From positions 248,001 through 312,000 of the forward strand of contig NZ_QJJQ01000003.1 of NCBI RefSeq assembly GCF_003201975.1: 64,000 nucleotides of DNA, written 5' to 3'. This document shows, piece after piece, positions 1 to 8,257 of this stretch (position 1 is the first letter of the stretch; each line of letters begins with the position of its first letter). A program made the translations under genes and the position numbers. Below the pieces are notes generated by a model. It searched no databases and was not told the origin of the DNA. It was given only the letters and a program-made list of their open reading frames with translations. This stretch comes from Pseudogracilibacillus auburnensis. Its GTDB lineage: Bacteria > Bacillota > Bacilli > Bacillales > Amphibacillaceae.

Positions 1-47
1 GCCCCATCGAAAAGCCTTGGGACGTCACGCCTTTAACCAGTGAGCAG

Positions 48-143
48 TAAGAAAGGATTTATCCTTTCTTACTTGCCAACGCAGAAATTCGATGTGTCAT
101 TTTTGTTGGACTTTTCGAACAACCTCTATAAGACAAAGAATTC
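48..143. repeat. Intergenic repeat, family A (copy 1)
   Basis: The segment containing GCCAACGCAGAAATTCGATG and then TTTTTGTTGGACTTT recurs nearly unchanged at about 6198-6256 and, shortened, at 24196-24256. All copies are between genes and end in a run resembling GAACATCCTCTAT. Only the right-hand part of the element is visible in this copy. Confidence 0.7.
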
Positions 144-150
144 TTTAATG

Positions 151-176
151 GAACTTGGCATTTGCCAAGTTTTTTC
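151..176 (+). terminator. Rho-independent terminator
   Basis: AACTTGGC (152-159) pairs perfectly with GCCAAGTT (164-171) around a 4-base loop and is followed by a T run. It probably ends transcription from a gene left of the window. Confidence 0.75.
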
Positions 177-405
177 ATACAATAAAGAAGACTTGGCTCA
201 GAATGAAATCTTAACTCAGTCTAAAATTGTAGTTACACTTCTGAGCTTTTCAAATAAACTTATTATTTATTTGCATCGGTGGCAACATCACCCAATGGGT
301 TGATAATTGGTGTGTATGTATGGCAGCATTTAACTTCCGTCTATTTAGGAGGAGTTAATAGCGACAATAAGACAAAGTTACTTTGATTCAATAGGGGGAT
401 AAAAC

Positions 406-1083
406 ATGGTAAATAATAACATTAGAATTGCCATTGATGGACCGGCAGCTGCTGGAAAAAGTACGGTGGCAAGAAAAATTGCAGAACGGCTTTCAATCGT
501 TTACATTGATACAGGTGCAATGTACCGTGCTTTAACATTAAAAGCTCTTCAGAACAATGTAAACATAGAAGATGAGCAATCTCTTATTCATCTACTAAAA
601 AAGACTACCATCCAATTAAAACAAACGGATCACGGACAGATCGTGTATTTAGATCATAAAGATGTATCTTCTGATATTAGAACTCAAGCTGTATCTAATG
701 CCGTTTCCATTGTCGCAAAACATCGTCTCATTCGTGAAGAAATGGTGGATAGGCAAAGAAAACTTGCTGATAATATTAATGTCGTAATGGACGGACGTGA
801 TGTAGGAACCCATATTCTACCAATGGCAGAAGTAAAAATATTTTTAATTGCCTCTGTAGAAGAACGAGCTTTACGTCGTCATAAAGAAAATATTTCTAAA
901 GGTTTCTCTTCTGATCTAGACCAATTAAAACAGGAGATTATAAAAAGGGATGAACGTGATTCAAAACGAGCGAGTTCTCCTTTAGTTCAAGCAGATGATG
1001 CGATCGCAATCGATACGACGTCTTTGTCTATTGAAGAAGTTGTTGAAAAAATTTTAAAGGAAGTGAGTCAATTTCATCAATAG
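406..1083 (+). CDS. cmk: Cytidylate kinase
   Basis: Phosphorylates CMP and dCMP with ATP in the cytoplasm, in pyrimidine nucleotide metabolism. The protein has 225 residues, the usual length. The P-loop GPAAAGKS lies at residues 12-19, the [10 protein letters not shown] substrate-site motif at about 33-42, and GRDVGT near 130. The ATG follows a GGGGGAT ribosome binding site. Its position before the S1-like gene and der matches Bacillus subtilis. Transcription of the next gene appears independent, because a gap of 560 bp with its own promoter-like sequence follows. Identification is firm. Confidence 0.96.
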   Translation: MVNNNIRIAIDGPAAAGKSTVARKIAERLSIVYIDTGAMYRALTLKALQNNVNIEDEQSLIHLLKKTTIQLKQTDHGQIVYLDHKDVSSDIRTQAVSNAVSIVAKHRLIREEMVDRQRKLADNINVVMDGRDVGTHILPMAEVKIFLIASVEERALRRHKENISKGFSSDLDQLKQEIIKRDERDSKRASSPLVQADDAIAIDTTSLSIEEVVEKILKEVSQFHQ

Positions 1084-1460
1084 CATTATGGGTGATTCAG
1101 CCGAACAAAAACGCTAAAGTGACTGCAGCAAAAGTAGCCGTCTCCTTCTGGAATAAAGTGAGGGCCAATGGGGAATGCAGACTATGTACGCAACGTCCTG
1201 GTATCTCACTCGTCCCATCGAAAAATATTTGTGGAAATGTCTAAGACTGTGTCGGAGACCCACAGCGAGTCAAGTAGAGCAAGGAGGCTTAAGCAGACCT
1301 TAGGATAGCGTTCGCTTGTACCGGAAAGCAACGGTTTTAATAAATTTATATTGTTTGAATTATTCCTTACTAATTGAATGATGAAAATGACTTACGTACA
1401 TAAATATACAGAAAAAAGCAATCACTAATTTTTTGTCATAAATATTTACGGTAAGAAATT
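1084..1460. other. Long gap after cmk with degenerate repeat
   Basis: No open frame has a ribosome binding site here. The stretch 1130-1340 is GC-richer than the flanks. It contains the reversed CGTCCCATCGAAAA core (about 1211-1224) found in intergenic repeats elsewhere in the window, plus fragments such as GACCCACAGCGAGTCA that resemble the other mosaic repeats. Confidence 0.55.
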
Positions 1461-1643
1461 ATTAACAATATTGATTTCATGTTATACTATTAGAAGATAA
1501 TGTTATTGTTAGTTTTTTTCGCAGATAGGAAAACTTTCCTGCTGCTTAGATGAAATTAGGCTTTCGCCAATAAACCTTGCGACAAGCCAAATTTTCTAAC
1601 AAATATATAGGTGTTTTTAAATAGTGCTTAGGAGTGAATACTT
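1461..1643 (+). promoter_or_regulatory. Promoter and long leader of the S1-like gene
   Basis: A TATACT -10 box lies at 1483-1488, with a weak TTAACA-like -35 about 15 bp upstream. About 150 bases then precede the start codon, much longer than a simple ribosome binding site needs. The leader contains AGGAAAACTTTCCT, a small self-complementary hairpin, and a T-rich run just before it. It could fold and control translation, but I see no known riboswitch class. Confidence 0.4.
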
Positions 1644-2768
1644 ATGGTGGAAACAAATAATGATTTGCAAGTAGGAAGTATTGTAACAGGTACTGTTATA
1701 AAAATCGATGAAAAACAAGTATTTGTTGATATTGGCTACAAAACGGAAGGAATCATTCCGATTAGTGAGTTATCTAATCTTCATGTAGAAAATCCAGGGG
1801 ATGTCGTACGAGATGGGGAAGAACTTACTTTACAAGTAAAAAAAATCGACGATGACGAAGTGGTTTTGTCGAAAAAAATGGTCGATGCTGAAAAAGCATG
1901 GAAAGATTTACAACATAAATTTGACCAAAACGAAGTATTCGAGACGGAAGTGAAGGAAGTTGTTAAGGGTGGACTAGTAGTCGATATTGGTTTACGCGGT
2001 TTTATTCCAGCATCATTGGTTGAAACTTATTTTGTTGAAGATTTTTCCGATTATAAAAATAAAACATTAGCTGTTAAAATTGTTGATTTAGATCAAGAAC
2101 AAAATAGAGTTATCTTATCCCACCGTGCTGTCATGGAAGAAGAACAAGAAAAGAAAAAGCAGGACTTATTACAATCACTTCAAAAAGGACAAGTTGTTGA
2201 GGGAACTGTCCAACGCATTACTACTTTTGGTGCTTTTGTTGATATTGGTGGAGTAGATGGACTCGTACATATTTCTGAGTTGGCACATACACATGTCGAA
2301 AAAGTATCAGATGTTCTTACTGAAGGAGACAACATTAAAGTTGAAATATTGTCCGTTGACTTAGATAATGAACGAATTTCTTTATCTTATAAAAATACAT
2401 TACCTGGACCTTGGTCTGGAATTGAAGGTCGTATTAAAGAAGGGGATCAAGTAGAGGGTATCGTAAAGCGAATTGTAAGTTTCGGTGCGTTTATTGAAAT
2501 CGAAACAGGTGTAGAAGGACTTGTTCATATTTCCCAAATTGCAAACCGCCATATCGGTACTCCAGAAGAAGTATTAAAAGTTGGCGATAAAGTAAGTGCA
2601 AAAGTGTTAAGTGTGAGTGAGCAAGACGAAAGAATCTCGTTAAGTATGAAAGAGATTGAACTTGAAAAAGAAAAAGGCGAGATCGAGCAGTATGAAAAAG
2701 AAGAAGATTTTTCAAGTTTCCAACTTGGAGATATGATAGGCGACAAATTAGATAAATATAAAAAATAA
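1644..2768 (+). CDS. rpsA: 30S ribosomal protein S1-like protein (YpfD type)
   Basis: A 374-residue protein built from four S1 RNA-binding domains at roughly residues 9-78, 92-162, 180-250 and 265-338. Each carries the GxVxxIxxFGAFVDI / GLVHISEL pattern typical of the fold. The C-terminus is charged and low-complexity (about 345-374). In Firmicutes this four-domain form (YpfD in B. subtilis, 382 residues) is shorter than the six-domain S1 of Gram-negatives, and its role in translation is less certain. ATG start with a TTAGGAGTGAA ribosome binding site. A terminator follows directly. Confidence 0.93.
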   Translation: MVETNNDLQVGSIVTGTVIKIDEKQVFVDIGYKTEGIIPISELSNLHVENPGDVVRDGEELTLQVKKIDDDEVVLSKKMVDAEKAWKDLQHKFDQNEVFETEVKEVVKGGLVVDIGLRGFIPASLVETYFVEDFSDYKNKTLAVKIVDLDQEQNRVILSHRAVMEEEQEKKKQDLLQSLQKGQVVEGTVQRITTFGAFVDIGGVDGLVHISELAHTHVEKVSDVLTEGDNIKVEILSVDLDNERISLSYKNTLPGPWSGIEGRIKEGDQVEGIVKRIVSFGAFIEIETGVEGLVHISQIANRHIGTPEEVLKVGDKVSAKVLSVSEQDERISLSMKEIELEKEKGEIEQYEKEEDFSSFQLGDMIGDKLDKYKK

Positions 2769-2777
2769 TCATTAATT

Positions 2778-2814
2778 GAGAAGCTTTTCCGAATAGGAAA
2801 AGCTTCTTTCGTTT
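2778..2814 (+). terminator. Terminator after the S1-like gene
   Basis: GAAGCTTTTCC and GGAAAAGCTTC form an 11-bp stem around GAATA, followed by TTTCGTTT. It separates the S1-like gene from yphA. Confidence 0.85.
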
Positions 2815-2829
2815 AAAAGCGAGACTTTT

Positions 2830-2871
2830 CATACATAATGATGTATAAAGGGTGATACATCATTATGTATG
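2830..2871 (+). promoter_or_regulatory. Perfect hairpin enclosing the yphA start
   Basis: CATACATAATGATGTAT (2830-2846) and ATACATCATTATGTATG (2855-2871) are perfect reverse complements, 17 bp each, separated by the 8-base loop AAAGGGTG. The loop is the likely ribosome binding site and the ATG (2865-2867) lies in the right arm. The mRNA start site would therefore be paired unless the hairpin is opened, so translational control is plausible. Confidence 0.7.
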
Positions 2872-3449
2872 AACAATTTTTATATTTTTGGTTTGTTTGG
2901 ATTATTTTTATTATTGTTGCATTTTTTATGAAAAATGGGAAGAAACGTTCCTTTTTATTATTTTGGATTCTTTTATTGATTTTTATATCACAAACGTATG
3001 TTACGATTGGGGCTATTCAATTTTCGTTTGCCTATTTTGTTTTACTAATTGGATCGATTATTTTTTTTATCCAACATTCTTTATCCTGGTATAACCTAAT
3101 GGTGGCATTTTGTGTAGTGATCGGATATGTCTCCTTACTAATTTGGGAAAAAATAACTCCTATTTGGTTTTTTATGCCGTCGTTTTTTCAAATTCCTGTC
3201 CTTATTGTCATGATCGTACTGTTATTAGTTCAGTCATATGATAGCCAAATTACTAGTGCTATACTTGGGTTAATACTAGGTCGAATAATTTTTGAACTTT
3301 TATTAATCGTTTATCGATTACATGATGTTGTTGGAGAAGAAACATTCTTTATTCATATAAGCTTAACCGTTCTTTTCATTATTGTCGTAAGGTTGATGCA
3401 ATCGATAACGAGTAAAATAGCAAATTTCTTCAGACGTAAATTAATTTAA
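2865..3449 (+). CDS. yphA: Membrane protein YphA
   Basis: A 194-residue, strongly hydrophobic protein with about six predicted membrane segments and a basic C-terminus (FFRRKLI). No catalytic motif is visible. The call rests mainly on position: B. subtilis has the similar-sized membrane protein YphA between ypfD and der. Function is unknown. The ATG lies inside a perfect hairpin whose loop carries the AAGGG ribosome binding site, which is unusual. Confidence 0.7.
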   Translation: MYEQFLYFWFVWIIFIIVAFFMKNGKKRSFLLFWILLLIFISQTYVTIGAIQFSFAYFVLLIGSIIFFIQHSLSWYNLMVAFCVVIGYVSLLIWEKITPIWFFMPSFFQIPVLIVMIVLLLVQSYDSQITSAILGLILGRIIFELLLIVYRLHDVVGEETFFIHISLTVLFIIVVRLMQSITSKIANFFRRKLI

Positions 3450-3539
3450 CGAACAAATTGTTATAATAGCACTAGTTTGCTAAAATGAAGAAAGGTTTTG
3501 TAAACCAACTTTAATGAACAGAAGGGATGTCCTTTCAAG

Positions 3540-4850
3540 ATGAGAAAAGCAACCGTAGCAATTGTTGGTCGTCCAAATGTAGGAAAATCGACGATATTTA
3601 ATCGACTAATTGGAGAAAGGGTTTCCATTGTTGAAGATACACCCGGAGTGACGAGAGACCGAATATATGCGGAAGTGGAATGGTTAACTACTCGTTTTAA
3701 TATGATCGATACGGGTGGTATTGAAGTAAGTGATGAACCACTTCTTACTAAAATTCGTCACCAAGCTGAAATAGCAATTGATGAAGCAGATGTAATCATT
3801 TTTTTAGTGAACGGAAAAGATGGCATTACTGCAGCCGATGAAGAAGTGGCTAAAATATTGTACAAGTCAAAAAAGCCAACCGTACTCGCAGTAAATAAAA
3901 TCGATAATTTCGAGATGCGTGATCAAATATACGAGTTTTATGCCCTTGGATTTGGCGAACCTTTTCCAATCTCTGGCACACACGGGCTAGGTCTGGGTGA
4001 TTTGTTAGATGAAGTGATTACCCACTTTCCTAAATTAGAAGATGTGGAAGAAGATGATGAAGTCATTTACTTTAGTGTGATTGGACGTCCAAACGTCGGT
4101 AAATCATCACTAGTTAATGCAATAGTAAATGAAGAAAGGGTAATTGTTAGTAATATAGAGGGAACAACACGTGATGCGGTCGATACGTTTATTCATAAAG
4201 ATAATCAAGATTTTGTTATTATTGATACTGCTGGAATTAGAAAACGTGGAAAAGTATATGAATCAACCGAAAAATATAGTGTATTACGTGCATTAAGAGC
4301 AATCGATCGTTCAGATGTTGTGTTAGTAGTGCTTGATGCGGAAACGGGTATACGAGAACAAGATAAGACAATCGCTGGTTATGCTCATGATGCAGGTAGA
4401 GCAATTGTCATTGTTGTAAATAAATGGGATATGATTGATCGAACGGAAACATCCATGCAAGAGTTTGAAGATAAGATAAGAAATCAATTTCAATTTCTCG
4501 ATTATGCACCGATTATTTTCTTATCTGCCAAGACGAAAAAAAGATTACAACGTCTTATTCCTATTATAAAGCTAGTTAGTGAAAGTCATACTAAACGGAT
4601 ACCGACCAATGTTCTAAATGATGTCATCATGGATGCACTTGCGATGAATCCAACGCCTACTGTAAAAGGAAAACGACTCAAAATATTATATACAACACAG
4701 GTGGCAGTTAAACCACCAACTTTTGTCGTGTTCGTGAATGAACCTGAATTAATGCATTTTTCATTTAAACGCTTTTTAGAAAATAGAATCCGAGAATCGT
4801 TCGGCTTTACTGGTACACCAATTCATATCGTTGCAAGAAAGAGAAGTTGA
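3540..4850 (+). CDS. der: Ribosome-assembly GTPase Der (EngA)
   Basis: A 436-residue double GTPase needed for 50S subunit maturation. Two complete G domains are visible, with P-loops GRPNVGKS at residues 10-17 and about 182-189, DTxG motifs (DTGG, DTAG), and NKID / NKWD specificity motifs. A C-terminal KH-like domain follows and ends in basic residues (ARKRS). The length matches the family. gpsA starts 13 bases after the stop, so the two are probably co-transcribed. Confidence 0.97.
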   Translation: MRKATVAIVGRPNVGKSTIFNRLIGERVSIVEDTPGVTRDRIYAEVEWLTTRFNMIDTGGIEVSDEPLLTKIRHQAEIAIDEADVIIFLVNGKDGITAADEEVAKILYKSKKPTVLAVNKIDNFEMRDQIYEFYALGFGEPFPISGTHGLGLGDLLDEVITHFPKLEDVEEDDEVIYFSVIGRPNVGKSSLVNAIVNEERVIVSNIEGTTRDAVDTFIHKDNQDFVIIDTAGIRKRGKVYESTEKYSVLRALRAIDRSDVVLVVLDAETGIREQDKTIAGYAHDAGRAIVIVVNKWDMIDRTETSMQEFEDKIRNQFQFLDYAPIIFLSAKTKKRLQRLIPIIKLVSESHTKRIPTNVLNDVIMDALAMNPTPTVKGKRLKILYTTQVAVKPPTFVVFVNEPELMHFSFKRFLENRIRESFGFTGTPIHIVARKRS

Positions 4851-4863
4851 GAGGAGAAAATTA

Positions 4864-5889
4864 ATGAAAAAAGTAGCTGTTTTGGGGGCGGGAAGCTGGG
4901 GAACCGCTTTAAGTATCGTTTTATCTGATAACGAACATGATGTACGTTTATGGTCACATCGACAAGCACAAGTAGATGAAATAAATATAGAGCATACAAA
5001 CAACCGTTACTTAGATGGAGTTTCATTGCCAAAAAATATTCGCGCATTTAATGATATTCAAGCTGCGATAAAAGAAGTGGATGCGATCATTTTTGTCGTT
5101 CCATCTAGTGCAATTCGTGAAGTGTGCGAGAAAATAAAACATCTATTACTAGATGACGTCACGATTGTCCATGCATCAAAAGGTATTGAACCTGAATCTT
5201 TAAAAAGAATTTCAGAAATTATTTGTGAGGAAATACCGTCTTATCATGATAATGATATTGTTATTTTATCAGGACCAAGTCATGCGGAAGAAGTGGCTTT
5301 AAGGCATCCAACAACAGTAACAGTTGCATCAAAAAATGAGAATAAAGCGAATTTCGCTCAAAATCTATTTATTAATGAATTTTTTCGTGTGTATACAAGT
5401 TCAGATGTAATCGGTGTTGAACTAGGAGGCGCATTAAAAAATATTATCGCACTTGGAGCTGGAATATCCGACGGACTTGGTTTTGGCGATAACGCAAAAG
5501 CTGCTTTAATTACGAGAGGACTTGCTGAAATAACGAGACTAGGTACGGCGATGGGCGCAAATCCGTTAACATTTTTAGGATTATGTGGTGTCGGTGATTT
5601 AATTGTGACCTCGACTAGTATCCATAGTCGAAATTGGCGGGCAGGTAATCTTTTAGGCAAAGGAAAAACGTTGGATGAAATTTTATCAGAAATGGGCATG
5701 GTTGTCGAAGGAGTTAGAACAACGAAAGCCGCTTACCAACTTGGAAAAAAACAACATGTTGAAATGCCAATAACAAATGGGCTATATGATGTTTTATTTA
5801 AAGAAAAAGATCCAAAGCTTGTTGTCGAACAGTTAATGAAACGTGATAAACGAGAAGAAATGGATGATTTTCAGTCAGTAAAATTATAA
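4864..5889 (+). CDS. gpsA: Glycerol-3-phosphate dehydrogenase (NAD(P)+)
   Basis: Reduces dihydroxyacetone phosphate to sn-glycerol 3-phosphate for phospholipid synthesis. 341 residues from the ATG that follows GAGAGGAGAAAA; a longer in-frame TTG upstream overlaps der and is less likely. The N-terminal Rossmann motif GAGSWG is at residues 8-13. The conserved LGGALKNIIALGAGISDG stretch with its catalytic lysine lies near 185-202. The downstream gap holds a repeat and no clear terminator. Confidence 0.95.
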   Translation: MKKVAVLGAGSWGTALSIVLSDNEHDVRLWSHRQAQVDEINIEHTNNRYLDGVSLPKNIRAFNDIQAAIKEVDAIIFVVPSSAIREVCEKIKHLLLDDVTIVHASKGIEPESLKRISEIICEEIPSYHDNDIVILSGPSHAEEVALRHPTTVTVASKNENKANFAQNLFINEFFRVYTSSDVIGVELGGALKNIIALGAGISDGLGFGDNAKAALITRGLAEITRLGTAMGANPLTFLGLCGVGDLIVTSTSIHSRNWRAGNLLGKGKTLDEILSEMGMVVEGVRTTKAAYQLGKKQHVEMPITNGLYDVLFKEKDPKLVVEQLMKRDKREEMDDFQSVKL

Positions 5890-5899
5890 CTAAAATACA

Positions 5900-6256
5900 G
5901 ATAAGTGCGTGTTCAAAACCCCTATGTCTTCTCAGACACCGCAATACAGGCGGGGAAGAGGTGATGTTGCGCTTATGTAAGTAAACTAGCGGTAGCTAGT
6001 TTATGTCGAAAGAAAACATGCCTCTTCATGGGGTATGCCGATGTTAGGCGCAAAGCCTGTTCTTAGTCGGCCTTCCCTGAAATAGCCGTTAGGCGAGGGA
6101 AGAGGTGATGTTGCAATTATGCTTTGGGGTGCAAGCATTTACTGCGAATGCCTTAGTTGCGCGCTTATGCAGTAAAAAAATTCATCCTTTCTTTTCTGCC
6201 AACGCAGAAATTCGATGCGTCATTTTTGTTGGACTTTGTGAACATCCTCTATAAAC
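5900..6256. repeat. Intergenic repeat, family A (copy 2, long form)
   Basis: Begins with AGTGCGTGTTCAAAA and ends with TTGTTGGACTTTGTGAACAT, so the termini form an inverted GTTCAAA / TTTGTGAAC pair. Inside it TTATGTAAGTAAACTAGCGG recurs at about 24850. GAGGTGATGTTGC occurs twice within this copy. The segment is non-coding and fills the gap between gpsA and the SpoVIF-like gene. This is the longest family A copy in the window. Confidence 0.7.
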
Positions 6257-6273
6257 AATTATATCTTCCCTTG

Positions 6274-6281
6274 CATATACT
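6274..6281 (+). promoter_or_regulatory. Possible mother-cell sigma -10 element
   Basis: CATATACT resembles the CATA-type -10 box of SigE/SigK promoters. It lies 31 bp before a sporulation gene start, with AT-rich ATATCTT about 14 bp upstream. This is inference from a short motif only. Confidence 0.3.
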
Positions 6282-6312
6282 AGTCTAGAATAAACGAGGA
6301 GGGAAAGATATA

Positions 6313-6573
6313 GTGGATCAAAACGCAAAAAGAATTATGGATCAAATTGAAGAAAGTTCGCATATTTCGGTAGACGAAATATATAATATTGCTCATTCTA
6401 TTCAACATGAAGATTTAACCGATGAGGCAACTGTAAGATCATTGGTACGGCGTTTATCGAGGCTTGCTGGCCGTCCTATTTCAGCTGGAAAAGAAGATGA
6501 AATTGTCCGTTCCATTATTAACAATGAAATACCATCTTCCATGGAAGCATTACAACGGTTTTTTGGAAACTAA
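6313..6573 (+). CDS. SpoVIF-like small sporulation protein
   Basis: An 86-residue soluble, charged protein. The stretch TVRSLVRRLSRLAGRPISAG followed by KEDEIVRSIINNE (about 45-75) resembles the core of the stage VI sporulation protein F family. Those are small mother-cell proteins linked to coat assembly. GTG start after a strong GAGGAGGGAA site. Neighbours (spoIVA, yphE, yphF) support a sporulation role. The gene symbol is left empty because more than one paralogue exists in Bacillus. Confidence 0.65.
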   Translation: MDQNAKRIMDQIEESSHISVDEIYNIAHSIQHEDLTDEATVRSLVRRLSRLAGRPISAGKEDEIVRSIINNEIPSSMEALQRFFGN

Positions 6574-6711
6574 GAACATGTCAAATTAAAATGAATATTC
6601 TATATATTATTGCATAAGTTGGGCTAGAGAAGATACAAATCAAGAGTGTTATGCATAATATAAAACGCAACAGTAATCTTATAAAGAGATGCTATGGGTA
6701 TTGTTTAGTCA

Positions 6712-6751
6712 TCTGGGATGGCATGTTTGTAGGCCATTCCAGATTTTTTTA
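6712..6751 (+). terminator. Terminator after the SpoVIF-like gene
   Basis: TCTGGGATGGC pairs with GGCCATTCCAGA around a short loop, followed by seven T residues. Confidence 0.8.
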
Positions 6752-6814
6752 TTGTCAGGAAATTATATTTGAATCTATTTGTGGATAAAATTTTTTTATG
6801 ATAATATCTACGTT

Positions 6815-6900
6815 TAGCTTCGACGCACAGGACGTGCTAGTACAAATCTTTACGTTGGGACGAGTAAGCGCGGTCCCAGGACGTCGCGCTTTTTAGCCTG
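6815..6900. repeat. Intergenic repeat, family D (copy 1)
   Basis: GACGCACAGGACGTGCTAG and then GGGACGAGTAAGCGCGGTCC recur, with small changes, at 30237-30384. The paired GGGAC / GTCCC ends make a short inverted repeat. Non-coding. Confidence 0.6.
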
Positions 6901-7096
6901 TAAGAGTGTTTGTGCCTTTGTTCCTTTGATATTCGCGTTTATTTTCTGTCTAAAGGATGGACGACCTTTTATGACAAATTAGCGAAAAAACGATGTACTT
7001 TCATATTTGGAGTGAGTATTTTTAGTGATATGTTATAATAACTTATGTGCAATGATAGAAACATCATTTTATTGGAAAGATAGTAGGAGTGAAGCA

Positions 7097-7294
7097 ATGA
7101 GTGCAGCAGAATTAAAAGAAATAGTTTCTTTTATTGGGATCGGCCTCCTAATTATGGCAATCGCTCTAATTCAATTAGCTAGAAGAAAATTATCTGGAAT
7201 TTTTAGTCTGATCGTCTCGATGTTAGCCTACGTCTGTCTCGTCGTAGGTGCATTGATTGTATTTTATGTCGTAATTAGTGGCCCAACTGGTTAG
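7097..7294 (+). CDS. yphE: DUF2768-type small membrane protein (YphE)
   Basis: 65 residues with two predicted membrane segments (about 11-27 and 38-60) joined by a basic turn (ARRKLSG). The start chosen is the ATG after AGGAGTGAAGCA. Size, topology and location immediately before yphF match the B. subtilis YphE/DUF2768 protein. Function is unknown. The stop is 16 bases before the yphF start, so they likely share a transcript. Confidence 0.65.
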   Translation: MSAAELKEIVSFIGIGLLIMAIALIQLARRKLSGIFSLIVSMLAYVCLVVGALIVFYVVISGPTG

Positions 7295-7310
7295 TGAAGG
7301 AGGCTTTAGA

Positions 7311-8039
7311 ATGAAAAATGTACATAGACTATTATTACTAGCCCTTTTTTTACTCGTAACAACTACATTAACTGGTTGCCTATACCCGCAAAATGAGTTA
7401 GCCAAAAACCAAATTCCAAATGAAAAACAATTAGAAATGGTCCAAACAGCTGTGTTGGAATATAGAGATGAAACGAATGGATTAATGCCGATCAAAACAA
7501 AATCGAGTGATGTAGCATTATATGAAAAATATTTAATTGATTTTTCCATGTTAAAAGAACATCAATTACTTTCTGAAATTCCTGGTACTGCCTTTGAAAA
7601 CGGTGGAGTATATCAATATACAATCATTACACCTGAAGAAGATCCACGAGTGAAACTAATTGATCTACGAATAGCGGAGAAATTAAGAGAAGTAAATGTA
7701 AAATTAGATATTTATCGTTCCAAAAATTTATATCCACCATTTGGTGAACAAGTTGGGACTGATATTTATACAGTAAACTATGAAAAGCTCGGCTTTAAAA
7801 CAGAACAATATGTAGTGAGTCCATATAGTAAAACGAACTTACCAATCATCATGAATACCGATGGTGAGTTATTTGTAGATTATCGCATTGATCTCCAGCT
7901 AGCATTAACTGAATATGAGCATCGTTTTAAAGAAGGAGATGATATTCGTCCGATACTGGAAGACCATTACCCGTTTGTCCCAGTTTATTCTTTACCATAC
8001 ACCATTAAAAATGGTGAACCAGTCTTTCTATCCCAATAA
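7311..8039 (+). CDS. yphF: Lipoprotein YphF
   Basis: 242 residues with a lipoprotein signal: basic MKNVHR start, hydrophobic core, and the lipobox LTGC with cysteine at about 23. The mature part is soluble and acidic with no motif I recognise. In Bacillus, YphF is a conserved lipoprotein of spore formers with unclear function, always beside spoIVA, as here. ATG follows AAGGAGGCTTTAGA. A terminator lies about 60 bp downstream. Confidence 0.78.
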   Translation: MKNVHRLLLLALFLLVTTTLTGCLYPQNELAKNQIPNEKQLEMVQTAVLEYRDETNGLMPIKTKSSDVALYEKYLIDFSMLKEHQLLSEIPGTAFENGGVYQYTIITPEEDPRVKLIDLRIAEKLREVNVKLDIYRSKNLYPPFGEQVGTDIYTVNYEKLGFKTEQYVVSPYSKTNLPIIMNTDGELFVDYRIDLQLALTEYEHRFKEGDDIRPILEDHYPFVPVYSLPYTIKNGEPVFLSQ

Positions 8040-8100
8040 TAATTGATTCATCATCAATCTCTCGTTCTTTTCTATCTCATAAATAAATTAGTATATTTTC

Positions 8101-8136
8101 CCCCTTGTAGCATATGTTGTTACAAGGGGTTTTTCA
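8101..8136 (+). terminator. Terminator after yphF
   Basis: CCCCTTGTA pairs with TACAAGGGG and is followed by TTTTT. Confidence 0.85.
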
Positions 8137-8172
8137 TTGCACTTTTTACATATTTTTTTACTCATATTTGCT

Positions 8173-8203
8173 GTCATATTTTAATAGGACAACATCATAG
8201 ACT
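8173..8203 (+). promoter_or_regulatory. SigE-type promoter of spoIVA
   Basis: GTCATATT (8173-8180) and CATAGACT (8196-8203) are separated by 15 bp, resembling the SigE -35 and -10 consensus. spoIVA is known to be SigE-dependent in B. subtilis. The promoter lies 54 bp before the start codon. Confidence 0.6.
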
Positions 8204-8257
8204 TATATTAGTATGAATGATTTTGTGCTTGTTATTTAGGAAAGAGGAGGGAAACAT

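Larger units (their letters stand above)
1..405. other. Gap before cmk with repeat debris
   Basis: No gene is supported here. The first 30 bases contain the reversed core of an intergenic repeat (CCCATCGA), positions 48-143 hold the right half of another repeat, and 151-176 is a clear terminator. An 87-codon open frame crosses both the repeat and the terminator, so it is not credible. The last 40 bases lead into the cmk ribosome binding site. Confidence 0.6.
6574..7096. other. Gap with terminator and family D repeat
   Basis: Contains the terminator at 6712-6751 and a family D repeat fragment at 6815-6900. It then holds AT-rich sequence leading to yphE, with TATAAT at about 7034-7039 as a possible -10 box. 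No gene with a ribosome binding site is seen. Confidence 0.55.

Noticed and set aside
40-303. Open frame of 87 codons at the left edge
   Set aside because: It spans an intergenic repeat and a perfect terminator hairpin and has no ribosome binding site.
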